11,671 nt of DNA. Source: an uncultured Verrucomicrobiota bacterium. Its GTDB lineage: Bacteria > Verrucomicrobiota > Verrucomicrobiia > Limisphaerales > JADLHS01. Made by a program: the position numbers and the translations under genes. Below the pieces are notes generated by a model, which was given only the letters and a program-made list of their open reading frames with translations, was not told the DNA's origin and did not search any database. The DNA is taken from the NCBI GenBank assembly GCA_937894935.1, contig CALAYC010000035.1:1-11671 (forward strand), written 5' to 3'. Of the stretch, positions 1-6,439 are shown in pieces. Numbering within the stretch: position 1 is the first letter of the stretch; every line of letters starts with the position of its first letter.

Positions 1-327
1 CCAGTTCGCGCCGTTCTGCGTGATAAAGCCGTTCAGCAGATTGGTAATCATCGCCTGATAGGTGGGATTGCCGGTCCATTCGTACGCGTCCAACACGCAT
101 TCGATTATTTCCGCCTGCGTCCAGAAATAGGCAATGCCACCCGTCTGCCGGTCCCGGATGTAACCATTGGTGCCGTTAACCAGATAGAAGGAGGAAATGT
201 AAGAACTCGATATCGTCGCGATATCCCGCGCCGTGAACGCCGTTGCTCGGGCCGGAGAGAACAATCCGGTGGTCAACAACGCTAAGCAAACGAAGCGGGC
301 TGCAAGTCGGCGGATTGCAATTTGCAT
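1..327 (-). CDS. Secreted glycosidase, GH76-like, N-terminal part (truncated by window edge)
   Basis: The reading frame is open on the minus strand from an ATG at 327-325 to the window edge and gives 109 residues. Residues 1-28 form a clear signal peptide: basic start (MQIAIRRLAARF), hydrophobic core (VCLALLTTGLF) and an A-R-A cleavage site, so the product is exported. The mature start contains Y-F-W-T-Q-A-E-I-I-E, then D-A-Y-E-W-T-G-N-P-T-Y and N-G-A-N-W. This Trp/Glu-rich helical pattern recalls the first hairpins of glycoside hydrolase family 76 (alpha-1,6-mannanase-like, six-hairpin fold). The catalytic Asp pair expected just downstream lies outside the window. An in-frame GTG at 390-388 is an alternative start, but ATG 327 puts the signal peptide at the N-terminus. 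There is no strong Shine-Dalgarno. The gene is divergent from the catalase. The family call is by eye; another six-hairpin glycosidase family is possible. Confidence 0.6.
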   Translation of the reverse strand, partial: MQIAIRRLAARFVCLALLTTGLFSPARATAFTARDIATISSSYISSFYLVNGTNGYIRDRQTGGIAYFWTQAEIIECVLDAYEWTGNPTYQAMITNLLNGFITQNGANW

Positions 328-711
328 CGCCGATCGGTGTGGCGACGTCGATGGCTCGGAACAGTTTGCGAATGCTTTAATCGGATTCACGAGGATTTTG
401 CGATGCTTTAGTTCGAGATGTTACCAGACGCTTGTTCTCGAGCCTGTGGCATGAAACGGCCACAAACCAAGATTCCGACGAGTAAGCAATCAGCTTGTGC
501 TTTGGAAAATCGCTTCAGATAAAAATGGCCATTGGTTTGCAATTGTCGGGTAAAGTGCAATATCGAATCGGGGGCTGATTTGCTTTTTGCAACCCGACTA
601 CCTCATTGATTTCTTAAATTTCGCGGACGCCAAGCGCGGAGAACGCATCTGACCTTGCTGGCATGCTTCGGGCTTGAACTGCACGCCTGAACTTAAACCG
701 GAGAGACTACT
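328..711. other. Divergent intergenic region between the GH76-like gene and Mn catalase
   Basis: These 384 bases hold no convincing protein gene and must contain the promoters of both divergent genes. One structure stands out: GTCGGGT (545-551) pairs with ACCCGAC (592-598), and after a four-base bulge TGCAA (556-560) pairs with TTGCA (587-591), a two-segment 12-bp inverted repeat about 115 bases before the catalase start. It could be a leader hairpin or a binding site. TTGCAA (537-542) with AATATC (559-564) is a weak sigma-70-like pair overlapping it. A frame open across much of this region has a composition unlike the neighbouring genes and was not accepted. Confidence 0.45.
699..706 (+). 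promoter_or_regulatory. Shine-Dalgarno sequence of the Mn catalase gene
   Basis: CGGAGAGA lies a few bases before the ATG at 712. It is the only good Shine-Dalgarno match seen before a plus-strand gene here: cysK, rho, anmK and the sugar kinase lack one. It supports ATG 712 and suggests strong translation. Confidence 0.6.
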
Positions 712-1635
712 ATGATTTTAAAAATTGATCGCATTCCGCTGGAGTTACCCGAGCCCGATGCTCCGAATCCCAACGCCGCTGCTGCCGTGCAGGAATTGCT
801 GGGTGGAAAGTTCGGTGAGATGTCCACGCTGATGAACTACACCTTTCAGTCGTTCAACTTTCGCGGGCGCAATCGTCTGCGACCGTTTTACGATCTGATT
901 TCCAACATCGCCGCCGAGGAGTATTCGCACATCGAAATGGTTACAGTGACCATCAACCTGCTGCTCACCGGCGCGACGAAACGCGCCGATCGTAATAAAG
1001 CGCCCGCGAAAAAGAACGGCGACCCGGCACCGTTGGAATCCGCCACCGATGCGCGGAACAGTTATCATTTCATCGCGTCCGGACAAACGGCGTTGCCGGT
1101 GGATTCGCAAGGGCGAGCGTGGACGGGTGACAACGTCTTTTCCAGTGGCAATTTGAAATTGGACCTGTTGCATAACTTCTTCCTCGAATGCGGTGCGCGC
1201 GCGAACAAAATGCGCGTTTATGAGATGGTGAGTGATCCGACGGCCCGCGCGATGGTGGGATTCTTGTTGGTTCGCGGCGGCGTGCATATTGTTGCTTATG
1301 CCAAAGCGCTGGAGAATTTGACGGGCGTGCCGGTTGGCGGGCTGTTGCCGATTCCTGACGTGAGTAATAAAAAATTTCCGGAAGCGCGAATTCATGAAGA
1401 AAAAGGGCTGCATACAAAACTGTTTCGCTTCAGTCCGGCGGATTACACGCGCGTGGGCGAAATCTGGAATGGGCCGCATCCGGAAGATGGCAAGGAACTG
1501 ACGGTGCTGGATGAAATTCCGCAAGGTGCGCCGTGGCCGGACCTCGACGAAGAACCCCAATTATCCGCGCCTGGTGTGGATCCGGATATGATTAAACACT
1601 TCGCCAAGAAAATGGATTTCGCCGCGGCGGCGTGA
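712..1635 (+). CDS. Manganese catalase (non-haem catalase)
   Basis: The 307-residue product belongs to the dimanganese catalase family, which disproportionates hydrogen peroxide to water and oxygen in the cytoplasm. The ferritin-like four-helix ligands are visible in order: Glu36 in K-F-G-E-M-S, Glu70 and His73 in A-A-E-E-Y-S-H-I-E, Glu159 in F-L-E-C-G-A-R, and His192 in R-G-G-V-H-I-V-A-Y. Length and C-terminal extension fit the family (about 270-310 residues). No signal peptide is seen. The residue three before the last His ligand is Gly189; as I recall, the Lactobacillus plantarum enzyme has an active-site Glu (Glu178) there, so this protein would fall in the group lacking it. The start is fixed by CGGAGAGA upstream. 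The VOC-like gene begins 48 bases after the stop and may be co-transcribed. Family assignment is secure; in vivo activity is inferred. Confidence 0.95.
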   Translation: MILKIDRIPLELPEPDAPNPNAAAAVQELLGGKFGEMSTLMNYTFQSFNFRGRNRLRPFYDLISNIAAEEYSHIEMVTVTINLLLTGATKRADRNKAPAKKNGDPAPLESATDARNSYHFIASGQTALPVDSQGRAWTGDNVFSSGNLKLDLLHNFFLECGARANKMRVYEMVSDPTARAMVGFLLVRGGVHIVAYAKALENLTGVPVGGLLPIPDVSNKKFPEARIHEEKGLHTKLFRFSPADYTRVGEIWNGPHPEDGKELTVLDEIPQGAPWPDLDEEPQLSAPGVDPDMIKHFAKKMDFAAAA

Positions 1636-1683
1636 TGAACGCTTAGAGAATTCTGGATCTGCCATTTCCTGATTTAACCCGCC

Positions 1684-2069
1684 ATGCGACTTTTTCGCAT
1701 GAGACGGTTTGATCACATTGACCTGCGGGTGCCGGATTTAAAGAAGGCGACGCCGTTCTATGAAACTTTGTTACCTGCGCTTGGTTTCACGCGCCGGGTG
1801 GAGATCGATGGTTGGTTACAGTCGGAAGCGACGGAGAAATCACTGAGTTCATTGGTGTGACCGAATCTCTGCATCACGGTCCCAACGAAAACCGAATTGC
1901 TTTTTGGGCAGAAAGCAACGAGCGCGTGAATCAAGTCGCTGAAGTCGCACGAAAAGCGGGCGCGCAAAACATCGAAGGCCCGATGATTTACGCGCCCAAT
2001 TATTACGCTGTATTTTTCGAAGACCCGTGTGGCAATCGCCTGGAAGTTTGCTATCGCGCTAAAGCGTAG
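1684..2069 (+). pseudogene. VOC (glyoxalase-like) gene split by a one-base frameshift
   Basis: Two overlapping frames together make one VOC-superfamily protein of about 128 residues. The first frame, from ATG 1684 (or ATG 1699), gives R-F-D-H-I-D-L-R-V-P-D-L, then F-Y-E-T-L-L-P-A-L-G-F and E-I-D-G-W-L-Q, before running into a stop at 1858-1860. The second frame takes over near 1820 with G-S-D-G-E-I-T-E-F-I-G-V-T-E and ends with F-F-E-D-P-C-G-N-R-L-E-V-C-Y, the usual last beta strand with its Glu metal ligand. Adding one base near 1819-1826 would restore D-G-W-L-Q-x-G-S-D-G-E, so a single-base deletion, real or a sequencing error, explains the break. No slippery heptamer is visible there. VOC proteins include glyoxalase I, bleomycin-resistance and dioxygenase families; the substrate is unknown. 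Everything outside the break looks intact, so the lesion is recent or artefactual. Confidence 0.8.
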
Positions 2070-2426
2070 CAGATGTTCTGAGTCGCAGAGTCAGGTATTG
2101 ATCAGATTGTCGAGTAAGTTCGGTTGGCCAGCGCGAGCGACACTTTGAGCCAGAAGCGTTCGGGTTTCGGGTGAACTGTCATAAGCGAGCAATCGGCTGG
2201 CGAGTTTTTGAGCGTTCTGGATGTCGCGAGTGATTTGAATAAAATCGAATTGAAACTTTTTCACCGCGGAGTTGGTGCTGCAGATTTTGCGGTGAATAAG
2301 TGGCGGTTGAAAATTGGCATTCGCTGATTTTACGCGGGGTTTTTCCACATCGCGAATTGAAGTGCGGGGAATAACTCGGTGGATAAGGTTTGATAGGCAA
2401 ATTTCTGATATCGGGTAAGATGCTTT
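2070..2426. other. Gene-poor stretch between the VOC-like gene and the structured RNA
   Basis: There is no complete credible gene here. On the minus strand the last 55 or so codons of a frame ending at 2091 read like a helical protein tail (for example L-A-S-R-L-L-A-Y-D and S-V-A-R-A-G-Q-P-N-L-L), but the frame upstream of about 2280 loses protein-like character. It may be the remnant of a decayed gene or chance. Near the right end, TTGATA (2390-2395) and TAAGAT (2416-2421) resemble sigma-70 elements, but the 20-base spacing is poor, so I do not call a promoter. Confidence 0.35.
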
Positions 2427-3298
2427 CAGTTCATTGAAAGAACTGAGTCTGCGCCGCATCAGCAATGTTGACGCGCGACTCAAGGATAATCCCAGGCGAC
2501 TGGGGAAAGGTCGAGCCAGGCTGGTTGGCGCGACCCCTCTTAAGCCGGAGCATGAGTTCCGGGAGCGGAGGCAGAATTCACCAGTTCCTCTGGCGAAGTT
2601 CGCGCTTCGTCAGTAAACGCGAAAAAGGAACTTGGCGATGAGGAGCGATGAGAAACCGTTCCGAATCGAGTCAAGTAGCTCAGGAAAGTTTCGAGCCTGA
2701 GTGAATCGCAGTTACCCAGAGGGTAGTTGGTTGCTACTGTGTATCAGCACGGGGCGGACGACTCTGGCGGATTCAATCAACCGTTTGAAACCGCCCAAGG
2801 AAAACCGGCGAAAGCCGGACAAAGAGAGCGGTTGCACCGGGAAGCACCCGCAGATTCAGGCAAATCGCGGGAAAAACTTCCGAACGTCGGCGATGATCAA
2901 AAGCTCACCGCTGACCTGTGAACGAAAGCAACCTGAGAGTTAAGAGGCGAGACCCGTGGCGCGGGCTAACGCACCGGCAAAACCGGTGGCCGACCCGAGC
3001 CAAGTGGTTCAGACGCACAGGCGAAATCACAGATGTGTCTGCACCTGGTTCGTAAGCCGGTGGCGCAACCACCAGCCGAAGCGAGCTGAAAAGCCTCACT
3101 CGAAATCTGAAATCGAAAGATTTCAGACGGCCCTGCTACGAGGCCGAAAACTCCACTTGCCCGGAGAATAGCGTCGGGAAGCCGGCAGCCGCTGTGAAGT
3201 GAGCGCCCAATGTCGGCACGGGAAAGAGAGTGTGGCGAACTCCCATCCCCAGAATTGTCCCTGTCTCACCGCAAGGTGGGGCAGGGACTTTTCGTTTT
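2427..3298 (+). ncRNA. Candidate large structured noncoding RNA (about 0.87 kb)
   Basis: This stretch has no protein-like frame; short open frames here are rich in Arg, Ser, Pro and Lys and match nothing I know. Instead the plus strand is dense in helices and A-rich single strands. Helices include CAGTTC/GAACTG (2427-2445); CCCAG-GCGA-CTGGG (2491-2504); GGTCG plus GCCA closed by TGGC and CGACC (2509-2535); CCGGA/TCCGG (2545-2562); nested AGTTCC/GGAACT and TTCGCG/CGCGAA (2583-2632); CTCAGG/CCTGAG (2679-2701); GGCGG plus TTCAA with partners (2766-2795); CCGGC-GAAA-GCCGG (2805-2818); CACCGG/CCGGTG (2972-2988); GGTGG/CCACC (3059-3073); a 9-bp GAAA-capped stem (3106-3127); and CGGCC/GGCCG (3128-3146). 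It ends at an intrinsic terminator. GNRA loops suggest a compact tertiary fold. Size resembles GOLLD, ROOL, OLE or an ORF-less group II intron, but I recognise no class signature, no group II domain V, and no RNase P or tmRNA core. The 5' end is uncertain by about 100 bases. Confidence 0.68.
3257..3298 (+). terminator. Intrinsic terminator ending the large RNA
   Basis: Bases 3257-3270 pair with 3275-3288 as a continuous 14-bp stem (two or three G-T wobbles) closed by a GCAA tetraloop, followed directly by TTTTCGTTTT. It is a strong Rho-independent terminator on the plus strand. It sits about 190 bases before the HDOD gene, so the upstream transcript is a separate unit. Since no protein gene ends here, it is strong evidence for an RNA product upstream. 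Confidence 0.85.
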
Positions 3299-3490
3299 CA
3301 GAAGCGGTAATAAAACCTCCAGCGTCCAGATTCGAATTTCTCCCGATTTCCAGAATTTCAAACTTCAATTCTGCAGCGTTACTTAAGCACTGCGAAATTC
3401 CGCCGATAACTAAGTCGCAGGCAGAATGGATTCTGCCGAAAACAGCGCAAATCGCGCTGAACAGCATTAAGCGAAACGGAATTCGAAAAT
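3299..3490 (+). promoter_or_regulatory. Upstream region of the HDOD gene with two inverted repeats
   Basis: After the RNA terminator these 192 bases must hold the HDOD gene's own promoter. Two symmetric sites are present. GGCAGAAT-GG-ATTCTGCC (3420-3437) is a perfect 8-bp palindrome with a 2-base centre; it suits a dimeric repressor better than an RNA hairpin. CAGCGC-AAATC-GCGCTG (3443-3459) is a 6-bp inverted repeat that could form a hairpin 30 bases before the start codon. No clear -35/-10 pair was found. Confidence 0.4.
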
Positions 3491-4921
3491 ATGGGTCTGT
3501 TTGACACCATCAAGCGCGCCGCGACCAGATCGCCCAGCCGCCCGACAGTTTCTTCTCTGCCGAACAGTGCTTCCTGCAGATCGACTCCAATTGGCACGCG
3601 TGATTCGCGTGTGGAGAGTTTGAGGCTTGGCGCGACGCGCTTCTTCCAGAGACAGGAAAACTCGGTCATAGATCCAACCGGACAGCCGACTGCGCAAAAG
3701 CTCATTCTTCTGATTGGTGGGGGAGAAAAATTCCAGGTTCTAGCAACTGAACTGTCGCGGCTGGAATCGAGTTGGAGTTGTCGGACGGTGGAAAATTTTG
3801 AAACCGCCGCCGATTGCCTGAAAGAGAATTCATTTTTCGCGGTCGTCTTCGCGCAAGAATTTTCCGCGTATCCGCTTCCTGCCGCACTTCCGCAGGCAGC
3901 CGGGTTGATTCGCATCGGTTTCGGAGACGCGATTGACCAAAAGCTGGCGGAGTTGTGGAAAGTTTCCGGCGGCGAAATTTTACCCGCAGGCATTGATGCG
4001 GCAGGAATTGTCGCCGGTGTGAAGCGGATTGAGCGCGTTCGAGCATGGACGACTGGGGCGGGGATGAAAAAGTTGTTGGCCCAATGCACGCGTCTGCCGG
4101 TGATGTCGCGACTCTATAAAGAAGTCGCAGCGGAATTGGAAGCGAACGGTTCGATTGATGTCGTGGCGCATCACGTTGCCCAAGATCCGGTGATGACGGC
4201 GAAGATGTTGCAGATTGTGAACTCCGCGAGCTTCGCGTTGAGTCGCGAAATTACCGATCCTTGCGAAGCCGTGATGTTCCTCGGAATGGAGCGCACGCGG
4301 TCGTTGATTCTTGCAGCCGGAATATTTTCTCAATTCGAAGATCTCAAACTGCCAGGTTTTTCGTTGGCTCAAGTGTGGAATCACAGTTTGCTGGTAGCAA
4401 CGTTGGCGCGAATCATTGCCCTCGAAGAAACCGGAAACGGAAAACTCGGCGAAATGTCGTTCACTTCCGGGCTGGTGCACGATCTCGGCAAACTCATCCT
4501 CGCAGCTAATGTTCCTGCGATGTGCGCGGCTGTGGAACAATTGCGACTGAGCAAACAACTCTCGCTACGTGATGCGGAGCAACACGTGCTCGGCACAACT
4601 CACGCAGAACTCGCCGCAGCTTTTCTGGGGCGATGGGGCTTGTCATTGCCGGTGCTTGAAGCAGTGGCGTGGCATCACACCCCGCGCTGTGCCGATGACA
4701 GAGACTTTACGCCGCTGACGGCAGTTCATGCGGCGAATGTATTCGCTCACGAAATGAATGGAGCGAATTCGCTGGAGCGGTTCGATCACGAATATCTGGT
4801 GCAAATTGATCTGGGCGAGCGCCGGAATGCGTGGCGAGAAAGTTGTGGCCTTCCGCCGCGGCAAGAGGAGGACGTCACGCACAAGCGCATTCGGCTGCGG
4901 ATGGGATCGAAGGTGAATTGA
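3491..4921 (+). CDS. HDOD-domain signalling protein with degenerate receiver
   Basis: The 476-residue protein has three parts. Residues 1-68 are Ser/Arg/Pro-rich and probably disordered after a plausible M-G-L-F-D-T-I-K-R start. Residues about 69-185 resemble a response-regulator receiver fold (K-L-I-L-L-I-G-G-G start, F-F-A-V-V-F strand), but the phosphoacceptor Asp position carries A-Q-E and no conserved Lys is evident, so it is a pseudo-receiver. Residues about 195-410 form an HDOD domain: L-P-V-M-S-R-L, D-P-V-M-T-A-K-M-L-Q-I-V-N-S-A, His298, His330-Asp331 in H-D-L-G-K, and Trp394-His395-His396. HDOD proteins act in bacterial signalling, motility, stress or cyclic-nucleotide control; the partner here is unknown. 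No good Shine-Dalgarno precedes ATG 3491, and a later start near residue 60 cannot be excluded because the first 60 codons have weak coding character. Confidence 0.88.
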   Translation: MGLFDTIKRAATRSPSRPTVSSLPNSASCRSTPIGTRDSRVESLRLGATRFFQRQENSVIDPTGQPTAQKLILLIGGGEKFQVLATELSRLESSWSCRTVENFETAADCLKENSFFAVVFAQEFSAYPLPAALPQAAGLIRIGFGDAIDQKLAELWKVSGGEILPAGIDAAGIVAGVKRIERVRAWTTGAGMKKLLAQCTRLPVMSRLYKEVAAELEANGSIDVVAHHVAQDPVMTAKMLQIVNSASFALSREITDPCEAVMFLGMERTRSLILAAGIFSQFEDLKLPGFSLAQVWNHSLLVATLARIIALEETGNGKLGEMSFTSGLVHDLGKLILAANVPAMCAAVEQLRLSKQLSLRDAEQHVLGTTHAELAAAFLGRWGLSLPVLEAVAWHHTPRCADDRDFTPLTAVHAANVFAHEMNGANSLERFDHEYLVQIDLGERRNAWRESCGLPPRQEEDVTHKRIRLRMGSKVN

Positions 4922-4934
4922 TTTATCGGTCGTA

Positions 4935-5053
4935 AAGGTTGGTGGGGACGTGCTGCCGCACGAGGGAGTCGGACCGGCAGGTCCGCTCCCCCAACCTTCC
5001 ATTGGGCGCGAGTGACGTGGTGATTGCTGAAGGAGGCGGTTCCACGTCACTCG
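4935..5053. repeat. Structured intergenic element: three-way junction plus 12-bp hairpin
   Basis: The outer helix AAGGTTGG (4935-4942) pairs perfectly with CCAACCTT (4991-4998). Inside are two hairpins: CGTGC-TGCC-GCACG (4949-4962), and GGGAG plus CGGACC capped by GGCA and closed by GGTCCG plus CTCCC (4964-4990, one bulged T). A few bases later CGAGTGACGTGG (5009-5020) pairs perfectly with CCACGTCACTCG (5042-5053) around a 21-base loop. No T tract follows, so it is not a standard terminator. It lies between the HDOD gene and cysK and could be a dispersed intergenic repeat (REP- or MITE-like), a cysK leader element or a Rho-independent RNA-end stabiliser. Only one copy is in this window, so 'repeat' is an inference from structure. 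Confidence 0.5.
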
Positions 5054-5168
5054 ACGTATTCATTTTCAATTTCAGCGCGGCATATTTTTCCAGAAAAGGG
5101 CTTGCCCTCGTTTTGCGTTCCCGCCAAAACTCCTATCCGCAAATTAACTTAACTTACTCCTGAACATT

Positions 5169-6152
5169 ATGGGCCGTATTTACAACAACATTGTCGAAAC
5201 CGTGGGCCGGACGCCTCTGGTTAAACTCAACAAAGTCACCGCCGGGCTGGAAGCCACCATTTTGATCAAGTGCGAATTTTTCAATCCGCTTGGCAGTGTG
5301 AAAGACCGCATCGGCATGGCGATGATCGAAGACGCCGAACGCCGCGGCGTGCTCAAGAAAGACACGGTCATCATTGAACCCACCAGCGGTAACACGGGTA
5401 TTGCGCTCGCTTTCGTTGCTGCGGCCAAAGGATATCAACTCATTCTCACGATGCCGGAAACGATGTCGCTCGAACGGCGCACGTTATTGGCGATGCTGGG
5501 GGCGAAACTGGTTCTCACGCCCGGTGCTGAAGGAATGAAAGGCGCGATTGCAAAAGCGGAACAGTTGGCGAAAGAAACGCCGAACTCATGGATTCCGCAG
5601 CAGTTTGAAAATCCAGCTAATCCGGAAATTCACAAAAAGACCACGGCGGTTGAATTGTGGGAAGACACGGATGGCAAGATCGACATTCTCGTGGCGGCTG
5701 TGGGAACGGGCGGCACGATTACCGGTTGTGTGGAATTGATTAAGCCGCGCAAGAGTTCGTTTCAGGCGATTGCGGTTGAGCCGAAAGATTCACCGGTCAT
5801 TTCTCAAACGCTCGCGGGACAACCGGTGAAGCCGGGGCCGCATAAGATTCAAGGAACAGGCGCGGGCTTCGTTCCGAAGAACCTGCATTTGAAAGACAGC
5901 GCGGGCAACCCGCAGATCGTCGAGTGCATTCAGGTTTCGAACGATGACGCGTTTGCCATGGCCCGGCGTCTGGCCAAAGAAGAAGGTTTGCTCGTGGGTA
6001 TTTCCACCGGCGCAAATGTGATGGCGGCCATCGAAGTTGCCAAGCGTCCGGAAAACAAAGGCAAGACGATTGTCACGATCGCGTGTTCGACCGGTGAGCG
6101 TTATCTGAGCACGGCCCTCGCGGCGGAAGCGCGCGCGGCTGTGGGCGGTTGA
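5169..6152 (+). CDS. cysK: Cysteine synthase (O-acetylserine sulfhydrylase)
   Basis: The 327-residue product is a fold-type II PLP enzyme that makes L-cysteine from O-acetylserine and sulfide, the last step of assimilatory cysteine synthesis in the cytoplasm. The PLP Schiff-base lysine is Lys45 in G-S-V-K-D-R. The substrate loop T-S-G-N-T-G spans residues 72-77, the phosphate-binding loop G-T-G-G-T residues 179-183, and A-C-S-T-G-E-R-Y-L-S-T near the C-terminus holds the Ser contacting the pyridine nitrogen. Length (310-330 expected) and the P-Q-Q-F-E-N-P-A-N-P segment fit CysK/CysM. There is no N-terminal CBS-like haem domain and no C-terminal extension, so cystathionine beta-synthase is unlikely, though CysM substrate use cannot be excluded. 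No Shine-Dalgarno precedes the ATG; M-G-R-I-Y-N-N-I matches family N-termini. The structured element at 4935-5053 lies about 115 bases upstream. Confidence 0.95.
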   Translation: MGRIYNNIVETVGRTPLVKLNKVTAGLEATILIKCEFFNPLGSVKDRIGMAMIEDAERRGVLKKDTVIIEPTSGNTGIALAFVAAAKGYQLILTMPETMSLERRTLLAMLGAKLVLTPGAEGMKGAIAKAEQLAKETPNSWIPQQFENPANPEIHKKTTAVELWEDTDGKIDILVAAVGTGGTITGCVELIKPRKSSFQAIAVEPKDSPVISQTLAGQPVKPGPHKIQGTGAGFVPKNLHLKDSAGNPQIVECIQVSNDDAFAMARRLAKEEGLLVGISTGANVMAAIEVAKRPENKGKTIVTIACSTGERYLSTALAAEARAAVGG

Positions 6153-6439
6153 AAACGCTGAAATCTGTGCTCGAAGCCGTCATCGGGATTGCAAACCGCT
6201 TACCGTTGGCGGCTTCGGTTTGTACCGGTGGGGCAGGGGGGCAAAGAATTTCAAAAAAATCAGTTGCGCTGCGAGGCATTTGCCCCTATTTAAGCGGCGA
6301 ATCGAAGGTCTGTCGCCGCGTGAGGATTGTTTTCCCTGAGTAGAGTTAACTGAATCATTACCGGCAGCTTCCAACCGTTCAGTGTTCAAATCTGGTTTAT
6401 CTGGGGCGTTTCCCAACCTTCGATGACACAACGACAGTT
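6153..6439 (+). other. Intergenic region and probable long leader of rho
   Basis: These 287 bases hold no gene. CAAACCG (6191-6197) and CGGTTTG (6216-6222) form an inverted repeat shortly after cysK. Further on GGGGCAAA (6238-6245) and TTTGCCCC (6279-6286) pair around 33 bases, with an A-rich run in the loop. Neither is followed by a T tract. rho genes are often autoregulated through their leaders, so a control role is possible but is inference only. No promoter could be placed with confidence. Confidence 0.4.

Noticed and set aside
233..454. 73-codon plus-strand frame at the left end
   Set aside because: It overlaps the signal peptide of the minus-strand GH76-like gene, has no family features and lacks a ribosome site.
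745..1560. 271-codon minus-strand frame opposite Mn catalase
   Set aside because: His/Arg-rich composition typical of antisense frames in a moderately GC-rich gene; the catalase frame has all metal ligands.
2434..3171. Short open frames of 60-80 codons inside the RNA locus
   Set aside because: They overlap one another, have Arg/Ser/Lys/Pro-heavy composition, lack ribosome sites and cut across the helices. Structure explains the sequence better.
2427..3298. Group II intron, RNase P RNA or tmRNA as identity of the large RNA
   Set aside because: No domain V-like catalytic hairpin, no convincing GUGYG start with a matching 3' end, no RNase P core motifs beyond a short chance GGAAAGT, and no tmRNA-like 3' end. 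A diverged member of a known class cannot be excluded by eye.
3379..4089. Long minus-strand frame opposite the HDOD gene
   Set aside because: Part of it (over 3500-3640) looks mildly protein-like, but it has no recognisable domain and the plus-strand frame carries clear HDOD motifs. Treated as a shadow, with the doubt noted at the HDOD N-terminus.
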